Of a DNA stretch of 64,000 nucleotides, positions 24,721 through 38,530 are shown in pieces; the first letter of the stretch is position 1; each line of letters opens with the position of its first letter. Origin of the DNA: Melanocharis versteri (taxonomy: Eukaryota > Chordata > Aves > Passeriformes > Melanocharitidae); assembly GCA_013397845.1 (NCBI GenBank), contig VZTG01003728.1:320752-384751 (forward strand), written 5' to 3'. The notes under the pieces were generated by a model. The model was not told where the DNA came from. It saw only the letters and a list, made by a program, of their open reading frames with translations, and did no database searches. A program made the position numbers and the translations under genes.

Positions 24721-25637
24721 TCAGAAGGATCTCAAAATATCAGTGAAATCCAAGGATCTTAAAATTTCTACTGTACGTTATCTCATCCTCAAAGAGCCTG
24801 AGGTAGGAAAAGACATAATGAAGGAAGAAAACATGGTTTGATGAAGCAACAAAATAATTTTAAGTTATCTGAGATTCAGAAATACTGGTTGTCTTAAAAC
24901 ACTTGCCAAGAACTTTGTTAAAGTTTCTACTTTACTGGTAGTTCTGCTGTAGCTGCGATGGTTTATGTATATGACTATGGAAAAAGCAATAGGCAGAGAC
25001 AGCTTATTTTGTTGGACCAGCTGTAGTGTTTGCCTGATAAATGCAGATGACTTATCCTTACAAAACTTTTTTGCTAGGATTTCTTTTCTTTTTTCCAGGC
25101 ATTTTATGCATTTTTGCATTATGCATACTTCTATGAGCATGTAACAGCATGCAGCCTAGAGCTTCAAAATCACACTTCAAATCATATTGATTTTTATCCT
25201 TTTGCTTACTTCAGGTGGGTAGTTTGCATGAAAGATGAACATGACAGAACAGGGTACACACTGCTTCCTTGACTGGGAGGCATTGAGGTGATACTTCTGC
25301 AGTGCTTTATCAACTTCAGTAATACTCTACTTCCTCAGGGTCACCTTACACTTCAGATGAGTCAGTCTACCTTCATCTCATCCATCATTTAAAAATACTT
25401 ACCACCCTCAACACACAGTTTTAGAAGGACTTAAAACTACAGAAAGCTAAATGTCATCTACTCTTATGCCTCATTTTGCAGAGTGCTAAATCAGTACATT
25501 TTAGCTGACTCCTAATGCAGCAGCTGCCTTCACATTTGGTGTTTTCTGCTACTCAAATTTACGCTTATCAATGAGACTATGTTAGTACAGCAGGATTTCC
25601 ATTGGTAAACACAGAAATCCAAACGAAAAAAACTTAC

Positions 25638-25741
25638 CATCCTTCATCATTATCTACATCAGGTTCAGAAAGCTCATTCTCAGGAGTTTCTTCAATTGCC
25701 TGGGTTAACTTTGTTTTAAATCGGTCCAACAATGCCAGTGT
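25638..25741 (-). CDS. CWC27: CWC27 coding exon (second from last)
   Basis: 104-bp exon with acceptor gttttatttcag and consensus donor GTAAG. It starts in phase 0 with TLALLDRFKTKLTQAIEETP, followed by an acidic linker that ends in DNDEG. The last two bases (TG) are completed by the first G of the final exon to give the tryptophan of the conserved DEGWMSHVLQF motif. Mammalian CWC27 has TLALLNQFKSKLTQAI at the same place. The conserved amphipathic helix followed by the acidic patch leads into the most conserved part of the tail. An intron of about 17 kb, rich in CR1 and LTR insertions, separates it from the last exon. Confidence 0.95.
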
Positions 25742-28519
25742 CTGAAATAAAACACATGGTTTTAAAGAAGTTGTATATTTCTACACACCAACAGGCATAT
25801 ACAACATTTTTATTATTTTGAGAAAAAGTACAATGAGAGTGATCTTTCATAAGAATTCGGAAGAAACACTTCAGAGAGGCAAGTGAGAGAGCGAGAGGCG
25901 GTGGTGGGTGTGAGAGCGGGACTGCATGGAGAGCACCCATGGAGTGAGTGGGCAGGCAATGCTGAGGCAACAAGAGCGAGCAGGGAGGGGCCTGTCACGT
26001 GTGAAAAAGCACTTCTCTCACCATCTAGTAAAATAAAAATGCATATTTAAGGAACAAAAACTTGTAGCTACTTACAGAATAAAACAGCTGATTAAATAAC
26101 ACTGCTGACAATGAATTTTACTTTTTGGACTTGTTACTGTCCTCTTTTAAGAAATCCACTGTATAAATTACAAACCATTCAAGCTTTGAAGACCCAGTTT
26201 AACTGATATTTATATGCTTTATGTTAATTATTTTTTACATTATGTGTCGATATTGAAAAAATTCAAGGTTTTTGCCTCACATGAAATGAACCAGCTTAAC
26301 TAATTCTGCAGATACAGGTTCTTATGCTGCACACATAAAGCTCATACTCATTTAAATCTGCTATTTTATTCTCAAACTGACATGGCCTGATCTTTCAGGG
26401 ACAATGAAGTCACCAAATCTCAGATGACACTTGAAGATCATACCACAGTTCCTGTTTCTGATCATCTGAAATGGGAGTTCGATTCTACAAAAGTTGTATG
26501 CCTGAGCCTTGTGATGGGAGAGGAGGTCTCTTCAAAAAAAAAAGCGCAGAGTATATGAATAATTTGCACAGTCCACAGCTTTTTTTTTGCTGATATTTGA
26601 GACATTCCTGAAAACGAAAGCATCAGGGAATAACTGCCTAACTGAATTTATGTGGCAGGCTACTTTTGATTTGTAGGTGATAGGTTGGCAACTTATGCTG
26701 TAAAACACCTCTGTATGGCTGTGTAGTTTTGTTTGGTCAAGTTTTTCAAATTTAAAAGAATAAAAACTAAACAAGAATAGAAAACAGAAATAGGAAATAC
26801 CAGAAGTGTTCACTGGAATCAAATTTCCTTCAGGGAGCAATCTTAACTTGAGGAGTTTCCTGGCTTTTGAATTCCTTCAAAAACATATTTTAGCACTGCC
26901 AGGGGCAGATTTTGGAGGACTTTTTTTGCATTTACTTTCTTTATTTTCTGGCTAATCTTCTGTTTAAGATGAGAGTGAGGAAAGTTTTGAGGCTATTTGG
27001 GCCTGCAAATCATTCTAGTTCTATAGCTTTCCATATTATTGCAAACAAACACCGTACTTGCAACACCTGAGACAGCAAATCTTTGCCTAGGCCATCAGAA
27101 GGAAACAAACTGACCCTTTTAATATGAAATTGTGACCAAAAAAAGCCACATTCCTTGTGTCTTGTCTAATTTTCTCTGGTGACAGCATTCCTGTGAATAG
27201 ACCTCATGACAGAAATAATTTTGAAACATCTTAGTAGGTATTTTTGCAGTGAGTCACTAGATGCTATACTGTGCTTTGAATAACTTTATAATTTGACCCT
27301 TGTAGAATAGGAAGGCTAGGACTTTCATTACCTAGTATTTTAGGGAAACATACCTTTTCTCCCTCTTCCTGAACTAATGCACTGAGGATGGAAATCATGC
27401 TGTAGGATCAGTTACAAGGGGTGCGAGACTAGAAGAGGCTCTCCACAAGTGAAATGGATTACAAAGAACTTGATTAATTATTGTTGAATAGTTGCCAGCA
27501 AGGTTACGTAAATAAAAATTAAGATCTACTAGAATATATATCCCCATCATCTCATCTTGTTTTCCTGTGACGTCCAGGACACGGCTGATATAAATTCATT
27601 AGATGTGGTTTTAAGTTCCTTGATCCATACTGCCAACAGAGCTTTAGTACTCTTTGATTCAAAGATAATGGGATTTTGAACATACGAAGTTTCCATAAAC
27701 TTCTTCGTTTAGAGCTAAATCAGCTTGCTGTATATATAAAGGTTTGCCAAATGCTGCTTTGAAGTTACTAAGCCTCCAGTTTCCAATCTCTTGTAGATTC
27801 AACATGTGAACAGGAACATCTTCGTAGCTGAACTGACAGGCACTTACAAACCAATGTGTTTGATGTACTGCACAGATTTCAAGTTGATGGTACTTCCAAT
27901 TCATAGGCAGTTTCATATATTTAAATGTTTCAGACTTTCCTATTTTAGAAAAAACAAATACTTTTGTAAAGCAAACCTTACTTTGCTCATATCTGCCTAC
28001 TTAAATCTACAAATATCCTAGCTAATTTTGAATAATAATTTTCATTGTATTTAAAACAGCTTATTTTTTTACAGTACTTATAAACTATTTCTTTCATTTC
28101 CCAACACCAAGAAGTACTGATGAATTTAATATTTTTAAATCGTAATTTAAAATGTTAAAAAACCCAGCTAGAACAAATGCCAAATATGTAAATTTATGTC
28201 CCAGCGTTATCTTATGACAAGGAAAGCATAAAGTGAAAAAATGCAAACTCTCACAAATGTAATCAAGGACACCTCTTCATGACTAGCATTTCCTTTCCGA
28301 AGATATAGTAACTAAACTGGGAGCCCTTTCAAACACACAATGAAAATTCACTTACCTGTGTACTTGGGTAATTAAAATATTTATTTTTACGAATAACAAC
28401 TTTCTTTTAATGGAAAATGAAACAACAGATTTTAAAGCTTTGCTTTTATACAAATGAAGAGATAAACATATTCAGAACATTTTTCTGAATTTCTGTTGCC
28501 CAGGCTACCAAACTATTAC
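25742..28519 (-). other. CWC27: CWC27 intron (about 2.8 kb)
   Basis: Lies between the third- and second-last exons. I see no gene, recognisable transposable element or tandem repeat in it. A purine-rich, GC-richer patch at about 25870-25990 is the only compositional feature. Confidence 0.9.
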
Positions 28520-28629
28520 CTGATCTTCCCGGGAAGCTCCTTTTTTTGGCTGCTGCTTTCTCTTGTCTTCATATTTTCTCTTCTCCTGAAGGTATTCTTC
28601 AACAACACTGTTTGGAGCAGGTTCCTCCT
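28520..28629 (-). CDS. CWC27: CWC27 coding exon (third from last)
   Basis: 110-bp exon with acceptor tttctttattcag and donor GTAATAG. The leading AG joins the G left by the previous exon to make a glutamate codon. The frame then reads an acidic EEEPAP stretch, a helical EEYLQEKRKYEDKRKQQ segment and PKKGASREDQ, ending in phase 0 on CAG. Human CWC27 has the matching sequence with a KYEALRKQQSKKGTSREDQ core, so orthology is clear. The donor has A at +3 and A at +4, then T at +5 instead of the usual G, making it somewhat weaker than the others. The exon supplies part of the charged helix between the coiled coil and the C-terminal conserved tail. The next exon downstream is 25638-25741, across an intron of about 2.8 kb. 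Confidence 0.95.
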
Positions 28630-31600
28630 CTGAATAAAGAAACATATTTGGTTAAACAAATTTAATTTGTTTTCATGATTAAGTGTCTTTTTGGAGATAA
28701 AATACCAAGCAAAACACTCCCATAAAATATTTCAGTTGTACTGCTTTCTCAGCAGTAGAATGATTTGCTACTTGCTGAAATGAAAAACACAACATTGTAC
28801 TGGACAGAGAATGAGTCAAGAGATTTTTGTTTCATTTATATTTTACTATGGAGCCAGGGAAAGCAGGATAACAGAATTAAAACCTCTGATGAAAACAGTT
28901 GAAATTCCTTTAACTGGTTGACCTTCACTTCTGAAGATCTTTCTTGTAGCAGTTGAACTGTTATGTGTATTAGTATTCTGTGACTATTTGTTAAAAAGTA
29001 GACAAATACAATCTATAGAAAAAATCACAGTTTTCCTCTTTTGTAAGCTGAAGTAGCCACAAATCATGTTTTTGATCTTGCAACAGGGAAAAAACCCAGT
29101 AACATTTAAACTTTAAACAGAGTCCATCTTGTCAATCAGGAAAAAACTCCGTTTTATATAACAAAGTGGTATATGGATGAATCAAGAGCTACTCTTCTTT
29201 GTCTTATTTTAACAGTGTCTTCACTGCAGAGTATTCACTGTATTCATTAGTATTCATTCAGAGTATTCATTAATAATTTAACGGGACAAAAACTGAACTG
29301 GAAAATCGATCGACACCATACTGTTACATTTTCTTCTTCTTGAATAGCATTAAGACATTGTACATATTGATAGTATACTTAAAATTTATGTACACGTATT
29401 TACACAATTGTTATTCCTCGTAACAAACAGAAGAATGAACCCCCTGGATGTCCACTGCAAAAGATGAACAGAAAATATTTTTGGAGAAAACTGTTTCAAC
29501 AAATTTCAGGATATATTGCTTGATAAACTATAAATCTAAATGAATTTGTGGCTATCAGGTTTTTTAGATGACTGCTGACAGCATTACAGAAAAAGTTTCT
29601 GATTCCAAACTAAATTTCTCTCACAACTGAAGTTTTCTATGAAGTTTATAAACACAGCACATTGTAATAAAAGGAAATATATTTGTAATGATATATATAC
29701 ATATAAAACATTTGTTTACGTATTTCTACAAATAAAATATCTTATTTCCTTTTTATTTTAATTTCTACATTGCATTTAAACAACATTTAAATTTCTACAT
29801 TGTATTCAAAGGGTACCAGGGAAAATAATCAAACATAATACCATTCAGAGCTGGGCTTTTTGCTGTTTTCCAGTTGATATGTTGGATACAATGGTGAACA
29901 GAGTACGATAGGTACCAGCAAGATAAAGAAAGAAAAATCCGTCTTTCAGAATGACCAAAATAGATAAATGCATACACACACACGTTTAGGGATGATTAAA
30001 CAGCTGCATGAGTGAAATCAAATCTGCCATAAAATCTCATGAAGCTAGTATCAGATGAACTGAGGAGAACAGAAGTTCAGGAAAAAACTACTACACATAA
30101 TGACAAAGGTCAATATTTCCCCCTATAACGTCAATATCTTCTACTAATTAAAAATCCCATTCTTAATTCAAGACCAGCCCCTGGCCAAAACAGTACATTA
30201 GTTTTTGCATAAATGCATGTATCCAAAGTGACTATCTGGAAACAACATAACCTCTTCTTTTACTAACATTTAGCCCCTAGATAAATAATTTGAAGTATAA
30301 AACCATGTGCTTCATTATAAAAACAACCTTTCAGGTGACATTTACCTAAATGAGTGCTTTGAAGGGAATCACATTTACGTCATGATCAATATAATTGCCC
30401 ATCTATGACAAGCAAAAGAACTGAGAATAGTGTTCTTGAATATGTATGAAAATGCCAGTTTCAAACTGGCCACAAACATTTAAATCTGGAATCCACCCTT
30501 TCATATACATATGCTGAATTTAAAGATGTGATCCTTAGTCATACAGGTCTTTCGACTAAAATTTAGTTTAGTGTAGTGCAGCTCAAATACAATTCTCATA
30601 CAAAAAGTGTAAAATTCCCCTGAAGTTGTGCGTTTGTGTATTTTTATCACACTCATATGTGTGCCACTTACTGTTATTCCAAATAATTTAAATTTCAGTT
30701 AAAGCCTTCCTTTGAGATGATTGTTTCTTGGGTCTTTGCCTGTCAGAGGTTTTCTAATCCTCAACTTCATGCTCTCTGCCTCCTAGGAAAGCCTTTTCAT
30801 AATTCAAAAGATAATCAGATCCACTTGAACTAACTTCAGAGTGAGTCAACCAAAAGAGCAGTGCACTTGCATGCATCATATTTTTGCATCTTTAATTAAA
30901 ATTACTTAAACATATGCTTGTATTTCTTCACGGAGTCTTACAACCTATCACTCAACATTTAAAGCAAGCAACGAAACAGGAAGGATTTTCAAGAGCCCCT
31001 AAGTCAATGGGTTATTAACATTTTAAAACTTGAAAACTCCAATAATTACTAAACCACACTTTTTAATATCAATTATATATTCAGTTTTATAAGCAGGAAT
31101 TATTTGATAAAATTATTTTGTGTCTGACTGGTAATTAGCAAGCAAGGAAAAAAGTCCAGAAGATAGACTGGATGGGAAGAAGCCTTTCTAAACGTAAAAG
31201 TAGATTGCTGTCTACTACTTCATATCTCCCAGTCTGCAACCCCAGATTCCCTGCAAGTCTTTTGCAGCTGAATTGAAAATAAGAGGAACAACAGCATTGC
31301 ATGATGGACTTGACCTTCATATCAAGCTTGACAAATTTAGGTTCAGCTTGCTGATTCAGCAAAAGTACAAAGATCACGACTTTCGTATTAATCTCCTTTA
31401 TCTAAGAGGATTTATTCAGGCAAAAATTAATGAAAAATGACTTGGATACACAGAAGTGAAATAACAATTAAATTCAATTTAGGTATCACAAGATGCAGAA
31501 GATAATTTAAGTTACAGGAATCTTGCAGACTTGTTCCCTAGGAGGATCTCACCACCAAGTGTAAATACCATGAAGCAAAGAACTTCTTCTTTAGTTTGAA

Positions 31601-34600
31601 CAAGGTGTTGTGTATATTCTGTCAACAAGGAAGGTGAGGGGAAAAAAAAACAAGCCCAAAACCCCAGATGACCTTCCTTATTGAAAATACATTTCATCCT
31701 ACTTTCGAAAGAATTTGTAACTACACTGCTATTTATGTAAGCTAGCTTGAGTTACTACCAAGAAAGTCTTCATCTTACTGTGGCAAACACTTTATCATTT
31801 AAGTAGTTTATTTTCTTTCAGACAGATTCTTCTATCCTGAAATTATGGCCAGTACATGCCAACACGATGGTGTAATCTAACCTAAAACTTTGGGTTTAGG
31901 ACATGGTTTACAATGATAGTCAGAAACTAAGGAGGAAATTCTGAAGTCTTTAAACCAGAAAGGAAAAGATTGATCTTAAAGAAATAGGGAAGACCTTATT
32001 TTGCTCACACTTAAATAAGGAACAGTTCAAATGATGTTAGTTTTTAACTACAAAATGGCAGAAGTGTAGCAAAGACAAAACTTGATCCAAGGGCATTCAA
32101 CTGAAATGAGTTGATGGTTTAGGGATGGATCAATTCCTAATAGGAAGTGCAGCAGAAGAGAAAGCTTCATAATTTTAAGCTTAATTCCTAAAGCATCTGG
32201 TAAATTTACCAAAATAACAAACACTCTACAAATGATGTATCAGAAGCGCTCTATTTTCAAAACCGCAATTTTATCTTCCACTTTATGGAAACCAAGAAAT
32301 ATGAATTCTAATTCAGCTGCCTGTGGTAAAGCAGAACAGCATTATCACTGCTTATGCTCACACTGATATTGCCCTTAAAGACTGGGCTTAATTTCTAGCT
32401 CTGCAGGTAGGGTAACTTTGCCTTAACAAGTACACCAACTGTGGCACAGATAAGGTACAATTTCACACAAATGCAGGTCTGAGAGTATGCATATAATTTT
32501 CCACAGTACAAGCTTTTTTTAACAAACCTTGTAGTAATTACTATTCTTGTAATTAGAATCTGTATAAAATTCTGCAGATTTTATTTCCTTTTTAAGAAAG
32601 AGATAATGAAGCTGTGCATAAAACACTTGTTGGAAAAAGAAGGGAATTTGATTTGGCGAAAGTATTACCAGAAACACACATGAAGGGTAGAAACAATATT
32701 GTGACAGAGAAGAACACATGCTGATTCTGAAGGCTTAATATAACCATAAAAAAGAAAGAGCCTATAGCATTGAAAAGGATCAATGAAAGACTTATGTTTT
32801 TTCTTCGATGAGATACAGCTAGCATGAAGATTTTTACACACTCTTAAGTATCTTACATTACAAAACATTCCTGATTTGCTAAAGTAATCCCATTAACTAT
32901 TGTAATGCAATTTTAATATGTAATCATGAGTTTATGCAGAACTGAGGTAGGATAACAAGGAGAATGTACAAAGATACCTATACTAAAAGGCATCCCAGTT
33001 TATTTAGCAGGTTTGTGTATGTTTTAAATGTGGTGGGCCCATAAATTGTCTTCAGTATCCAAAATGTATTCTTTAGCAACTCAGATGACACATTTAATAT
33101 GATAAAAGACCTACTGGACAGTAATTTTAAGAAATGCATGGCATAGCTAGACTAAATACCAAAGGGGAAAAAACCTCAAAAACTTCTTGTTTGAAGAGAA
33201 AGAAATTATGACTGAATGTTTTGGTGGATTAAAATAAGAGGCCTAAAACATATTCCTGTATTAATTCAGTATATTCCACTTTCAGCTTATCAATATTCAG
33301 TTTATACTGCATTCTTTTGGAATTGTAATGGTATGCAGTACTGATTTAAAAAATTTTACTGAGATTGAAATCTTAAAAAGAGAAGTTGGTTTTGCTCCAA
33401 ACTAAATAAAATCTTTACAAATTACAAAAGAAATTCTAATATGCCATAATATTTAAGGAATTAAAATGGAATTCCTATCAGAAGTTACAAACACACAACT
33501 TAGAGACACTTTGGATAATTAATAACCAAGACAACTCACTTCTTCCAGAATTAGGAAAAAAAATTATTATAGCTTTAAATACTATGTATCTGAAACTTAA
33601 AACACAGTTTAGTGTAAAGTAGCGTAAAAATTAATACACCAGAAAAACAATATGAAATAATTTTATGCTTGAAAGAACTAGTAACATCCTCTCCTATATA
33701 TTTTTGCTTAGGACTAGTTCTACTTGTGGTTTTTTTTGCATCTTCAAAAACTCTTCAGTTATTCTTGCTATAGCTCTGGCCTGCCTAAGGTCCTAAAGAG
33801 CCACTGTTTGCCAAGAAGTTAGGTAAGAGTCAGGAAATATTTAGCAACTGTGAACAACTGAATAGATTTGCTTACAGAATGAGCTTCCAGGGTTGGACTG
33901 ACTACTAGATTTTCAGTTTGCTACAGTGAAAAAAGCAACAGCTCTAGAACAAACTTACTAGTTCTTTTAGCCAACTCAAATAACAAAATCTTACAAGTCA
34001 TTCCTAGAGCTTCAAAACACTTACTTGAAAGACCAGAGCAGATTTGCAAAACTGTGTGAAAGGCAAGTTTCTAGCAAATGCTTTTAGGCACATGGTCCTA
34101 GTCTAAAATACACCTAATTTTCAAATGTCAGCAGATTTTGAGTACATGCTTAAGACTACTACTAAAATCAAAGCTGGCTTACAGTAAGGTTTTGTCCTCT
34201 TTCTTCTGCAGACAGAGAGACAAGAGAGAAAAAGCATTCAGTTTAGCAGGAAGGGGACAGCATAGAGATGCTGGGTATTAGGAGAATAAATGTAAAAAAC
34301 CGTGTAAATACTGGAAGAAAACCAAGCTTTTCAGGGTGGATACTTTGATACAATGCAGCTTTACTGTATGTACTGAAAAAATCTTCACACTTAATACATT
34401 TATGCTGCAAAGTTCCCAAACCATCAAAATTTGGATTTTGTTATTTTCAGAGTGTTCTGAATGGTGCAAAATGCTATTAAAGCCCCAGACTTCAAGAAAG
34501 CATCTTTCCATGTAAGACAAGGCTTAATTCTTTGAGTGCCCCTGACATTACTCAAACGTTATAATAAAACAGAAATAAATCATAATCTTACACTGGCATT

Positions 34601-37580
34601 CTCACTTGATTTTGAGAATTTTCGAAACATTTCAATCATTTGATTACCATATCACTATTAAAAATAAAGTAGAAAATACTGCATGCCTCAGTAGAATTCT
34701 TACCCTTGAATGTTGGTTTTTACATCAGTTGTTAGGTGTCCCTGCTTAGACAGTATTTTTCTGTTTTCTCATGTATGACGATAAATTTCATTGTCCACAG
34801 ATTATTTGACAGTTTACAAAAATGTTCTAACAAGAAAAACTAAAATATTACTTCCTAAGTACTACTACTACTTAAAACCGACACATAATTAACTGGGCAG
34901 ATGCTGTATGTCTGAAGCAGATTTCACCAAAGTACATTCCCAGGTTTACTCTACAGAACTTTGAAAAGTGTATATTTTTTGAATATTTGACCAAGTACTT
35001 CAAAATGCTGAAGTAATTCAGCACTCAAATTATAGTGTTTGATGTAATTTCTGGCATCACTTCAACAAATGTCACATGAAAGAAAAACATCTTATTTAAA
35101 GTAAGGTCTTGACAGCAGTCTGGCATAGCCAACAATACTACTCACAAATTGGAAGACTGGTTATAATCAAACATGTACAGAGGTAATTATTTTTTTCTCT
35201 GACCTCTTAAAACAATGTAAACACTTAAATTTTCACTCTCCAGTCTTTCTTAATTAATCTAATCTCTGAATAGAGAAAAATATTAGCTAAACATATCAAC
35301 AATTTGAAGAAGTGATACTAAATGTGGTGCCAATACTAATAAAGACCTGTGCAGTAGACTTAAAATACACGTGTCATGCTGCCACCCCCTTCCTTAGCAT
35401 TCTCTCAGAATTAGACCCAATTCTGTCCAGTATGATCTAAGCCTTATTCTCACCATTCTGTGATCTTCAGTGCATTTCTCCCACTATGGCTGCAAGTTTT
35501 GGCTGAGATGCAGCGTTTATTAATCAAGCACAGAATCACATTAATGTGGTTACATAGCCTGTGAACTAACATTTTTTCCTAATGCAGCCAGCTCAAAGCA
35601 TAGGCAGACACACTCCAAGTGTCTGCACCATCTGCACAGACATACCTGATACAGCGTGACACAACTCTCTCTCCATCCCACGCTACCCAAGAGGATAGGC
35701 AGAGAACAATGGAAAAATCTACTGCTACTTACACATCAATCTCCGGATAGAAGTATTTTTTAAACAGATACAATTTCTTATATGTAAACCCTTCCATCCC
35801 CCATCCCACATAAATTACACATATATTCAAGTATCTCCTAACAAACTTGTCTAAATAGTGTTCTGCTAGTTTTGGGTGGTTTTGTCCATTTTTATGGAAC
35901 TGTTCATTATCCTTTTTGGTGGTACAATACTTGGAATCGAACACAATAATACAACCTCACTTTTACAGTTACTGCATTTGTAGCAACAACCACGCAGTGA
36001 CAGGCACATCACAGTGCAAATTCATGTTCAGTTCATTTTCTAGTACAAACCTGAAATCTTTCACTACGTTTTCATTAATAATTTTATCCTTCACTACTTC
36101 CATCTCATTTAATATCCTTTTGATTTTGCCTTAAATTTTAGAACATGTTTATTTTAAAAATTTTATTTAGGAACTCCACTAACTATTCCAATAGGTTCTT
36201 TCCTGCCATCTATCTTTCTCAACAGGTACTGGAACAGATCCCTTCCTATCACAAAAAGGAAAACGAAGATTATTCAAGATTATTTTAACCATTAGCTGTT
36301 ACCTGCAGATTTTCAACTGATTTATGGCCTGCCTGCTACTTATTTCAAAGAAAATACAAGCCCTGCACCAACCCTGGTATATAAGCTCCCTTTGCTTGAA
36401 TAAAAGGTATCCTTCCTAACTGTACCACAGTAGAAACTATTGCCCAAGTATTACTTTAGTCTGTCACTGTAAAGGGGAATTTCCTCAAATTACGAAGTCC
36501 ACTGACTTAACTGGCACCAGAACAGGGATAAGTTTAAGCACAAGTGTAAGAACTGCAATACATGGCACTATTCAAGATAATTTATCGTATATGTAAAGAC
36601 TACACTTTACCTTTTCTATACCTCTACTCACAGTTCTTTTGTTACATGGCTAGTGACAGCATTCATTATTTTGCCAGTGAGAGCTTTCAGTGATTCAGTG
36701 ATTCCTGGAACATTTTCAGAGTCAGCAATTTTTAACATTTGGTGCCAGATTTTATATACAAATTCATGATACTGTATTTTTTATTTTGTCAAAATGCTGC
36801 TGATCAAGCCCACCTGTTATTCAAGAGAGTCCACGAATTTTTCTAAAAATTATGTTATACTTTCTACCACTCTTGTAAATTGTGTGTTACCTGAATTTTT
36901 TAAAAAATAATTTTATATTTTCTTTTAGATTTCTACAGTATTGAGAACTGAACTAAGAATCCACTCTAAAAATGTGTCTTGCAACTCCAGAGTGTTTAAA
37001 GACACTTTTTTGTTACTTCAGTTTGGCTAATAAAGGGTTTTATGTCCATCTGGACTAAAATGTGCATCTTATATACTATTATAAACGTAGCAATTTATAC
37101 ACATTTGAAAAGAAACACAATATAAAAACTGTCTGACAAAGAAGTGGGCAGCTGAAGATCCCCTTTTGCTAAGATTGAAGGAAAATAAATACGGTAGTGA
37201 CTTTCTGAATTTGAGTTCCGTAGATGTCCTACGATTCATAAAAGTTTGAAGTCAGTAGCTTTGAGTTCAAAGTTAACCATCTACATTTAAGAACCTTTCC
37301 AAGTCAGAAAGTCAAGAAGACCTTGCAAGTCAAGAGATCACAGCATGCATGTAACTAAAGAACACTTAGAAAGAGAAATACTACCTGATTTGAGAACAAA
37401 TACTACCTATACAATTTCCTTGCATACTGGCATCATTACATTCCTACCATTCCTAGGGGAAGAAAATATTTTTTTCTTTTTTAAGTACATCTATGTACTT
37501 AAAAAAAAAACCCCAAAAACCAAACAAAAAAACCCTTTAAAACCAGAATGTTAACTGGAGATCTACACAAAACCTCTTAC
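28630..37580 (-). other. CWC27: CWC27 intron (about 9 kb), nearly repeat-free
   Basis: AT-rich sequence without a CR1 or LTR that I can recognise and without credible exons. Minor features are the AGTATTCAT cluster at 29229-29274 and short AT dinucleotide stretches near 29690. Confidence 0.85.
29229..29274. repeat. Short imperfect tandem repeat (AGTATTCAT-type)
   Basis: The motif (ag)tattca(c/t) recurs four times in about 46 bp, a local slippage repeat in the intron. Confidence 0.7.
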
Positions 37581-37678
37581 CTTCTTTCTCTTTGGGTCTT
37601 AAAGCTCTTTCTTCTTTTTTCTGCTTTGCTTCCAGCAGTTCACGTTTCAGCTGTCGGGCTTCCTTCCGTAGCTCCTCA
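37581..37678 (-). CDS. CWC27: CWC27 coding exon (fourth from last): conserved coiled-coil segment
   Basis: 98-bp exon. On the minus strand it is preceded by a pyrimidine-rich acceptor (ctctttgcag) and followed by the donor GTAAGAG. The first T completes a serine codon begun in an upstream exon outside the window. The exon then reads EELRKEARQLKRELLEAKQK and continues with a lysine/glutamate-rich stretch ending in a split codon (one G). EELRKEARQLKREL is a hallmark of vertebrate CWC27, at about residue 310 of the human protein. The high charge and heptad-like leucine spacing fit a helical, coiled-coil region of the C-terminal half. The segment after AKQKK diverges from the mammalian sequence as I recall it, as expected of a flexible acidic/basic linker. 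In transcription order the next exon is 28520-28629, across an intron of about 9 kb. Confidence 0.95.
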
Positions 37679-38275
37679 CTGCAAAGAGAAATATTTAAAA
37701 GAATATAATCTTCTGCAATGTACAACCACTCAGAAGAAACAGAATCAAAGTTAACATGCAGCAGATTTTTGGTACAAACAAAGGGAAGGTACAGACTCAC
37801 TGATGCTAAGAACATGGCTTAATAATCAATTAGGACCTCAGAAAGCCTGTATTTTCATTAGCAGAGATAACAAAAGAACATTAGCACATCTTACTTTAAG
37901 ATCCCATAAGAAATATGTTAAGGAAATGAATAATGAAACAAGGAATCCCCATCTGAATTTTACTTTAACATTCTAATTAGCCATGAGAACCACACAAAGA
38001 GAATCTGAAACAGAGGTATTGCCAAATAAATACTGCATGTGTTATAAAATTCAGTTTACTCAAATAATAAATCTCAGTATCATGGATTTTTCAATTGGAA
38101 AAGCAATGCAGTTGTTCAGTGACAAATACATGAAACGTTTGTAAGCATATATAATTAGATATGAAAATTAATTTCATTCTACAAATTTTACAAAAGCCCC
38201 ACATGATAACACTAGAAAGAAACAACTAAAATTTGCAAATCATTGTGCCAATATAAAATGAAATATTTGTCTTCA

Positions 38276-38530
38276 CAGAATCACAGTTTGTAAGGGACGT
38301 CTGAAGACCAGACAGTCCAGGTTCCTTGTTCAAATGATGGCCAAATACAGGAGGTCACGGAGAGCACTGTCCAGTCAGGTTTTGAATATCCAAAACTGGA
38401 GACTCCAAAATGTCTCTAGACAACTACTTTTGAACTTCCCTCAATGCAAAAAAAGCGCTTCTGCAAATTGAATTTAAATTTTATTTCAGCTCGTGCCTAT
38501 TTGTGTCCATCTAATGGACAAGAACTGGAA
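38276..38530 (-). mobile_element. Divergent CR1 LINE 3' end, minus strand
   Basis: The plus strand runs 'cagaatcacagtttgtaagg', 'gacgtctgaagaccagacag', 'tccagtcaggttttgaatat', 'ccaaaactggagactccaaa' and 'agctcgtgcctatttgtgtc', matching the antisense order of a CR1 3' region (tail, landmark pair, 'gttttgaatatctcc', 'ggagactccacaacc'). Confidence 0.8.

Larger units (their letters stand above)
8504..25637 (-). other. CWC27: Last intron of CWC27 (about 17.1 kb)
   Basis: Bounded by the donor of the penultimate exon and the T-rich acceptor of the last exon. It carries the G-rich motif at 9092-9121, CR1 pieces at 9192, 14241, 16735, 20251/21023 and 24480, an ERVL-like solo LTR at 15188, a second LTR at 20516, AT-rich tandem repeats, and the hairpin at 21318. 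The stretches 9839-14240, 16871-20250 and 21358-24479 hold no gene or repeat family that I can name. Confidence 0.9.

Noticed and set aside
37537..37815. 92-codon minus-strand frame read as a single gene
   Set aside because: Only 37581-37678 is exon. The rest is intron sequence read through the splice sites.
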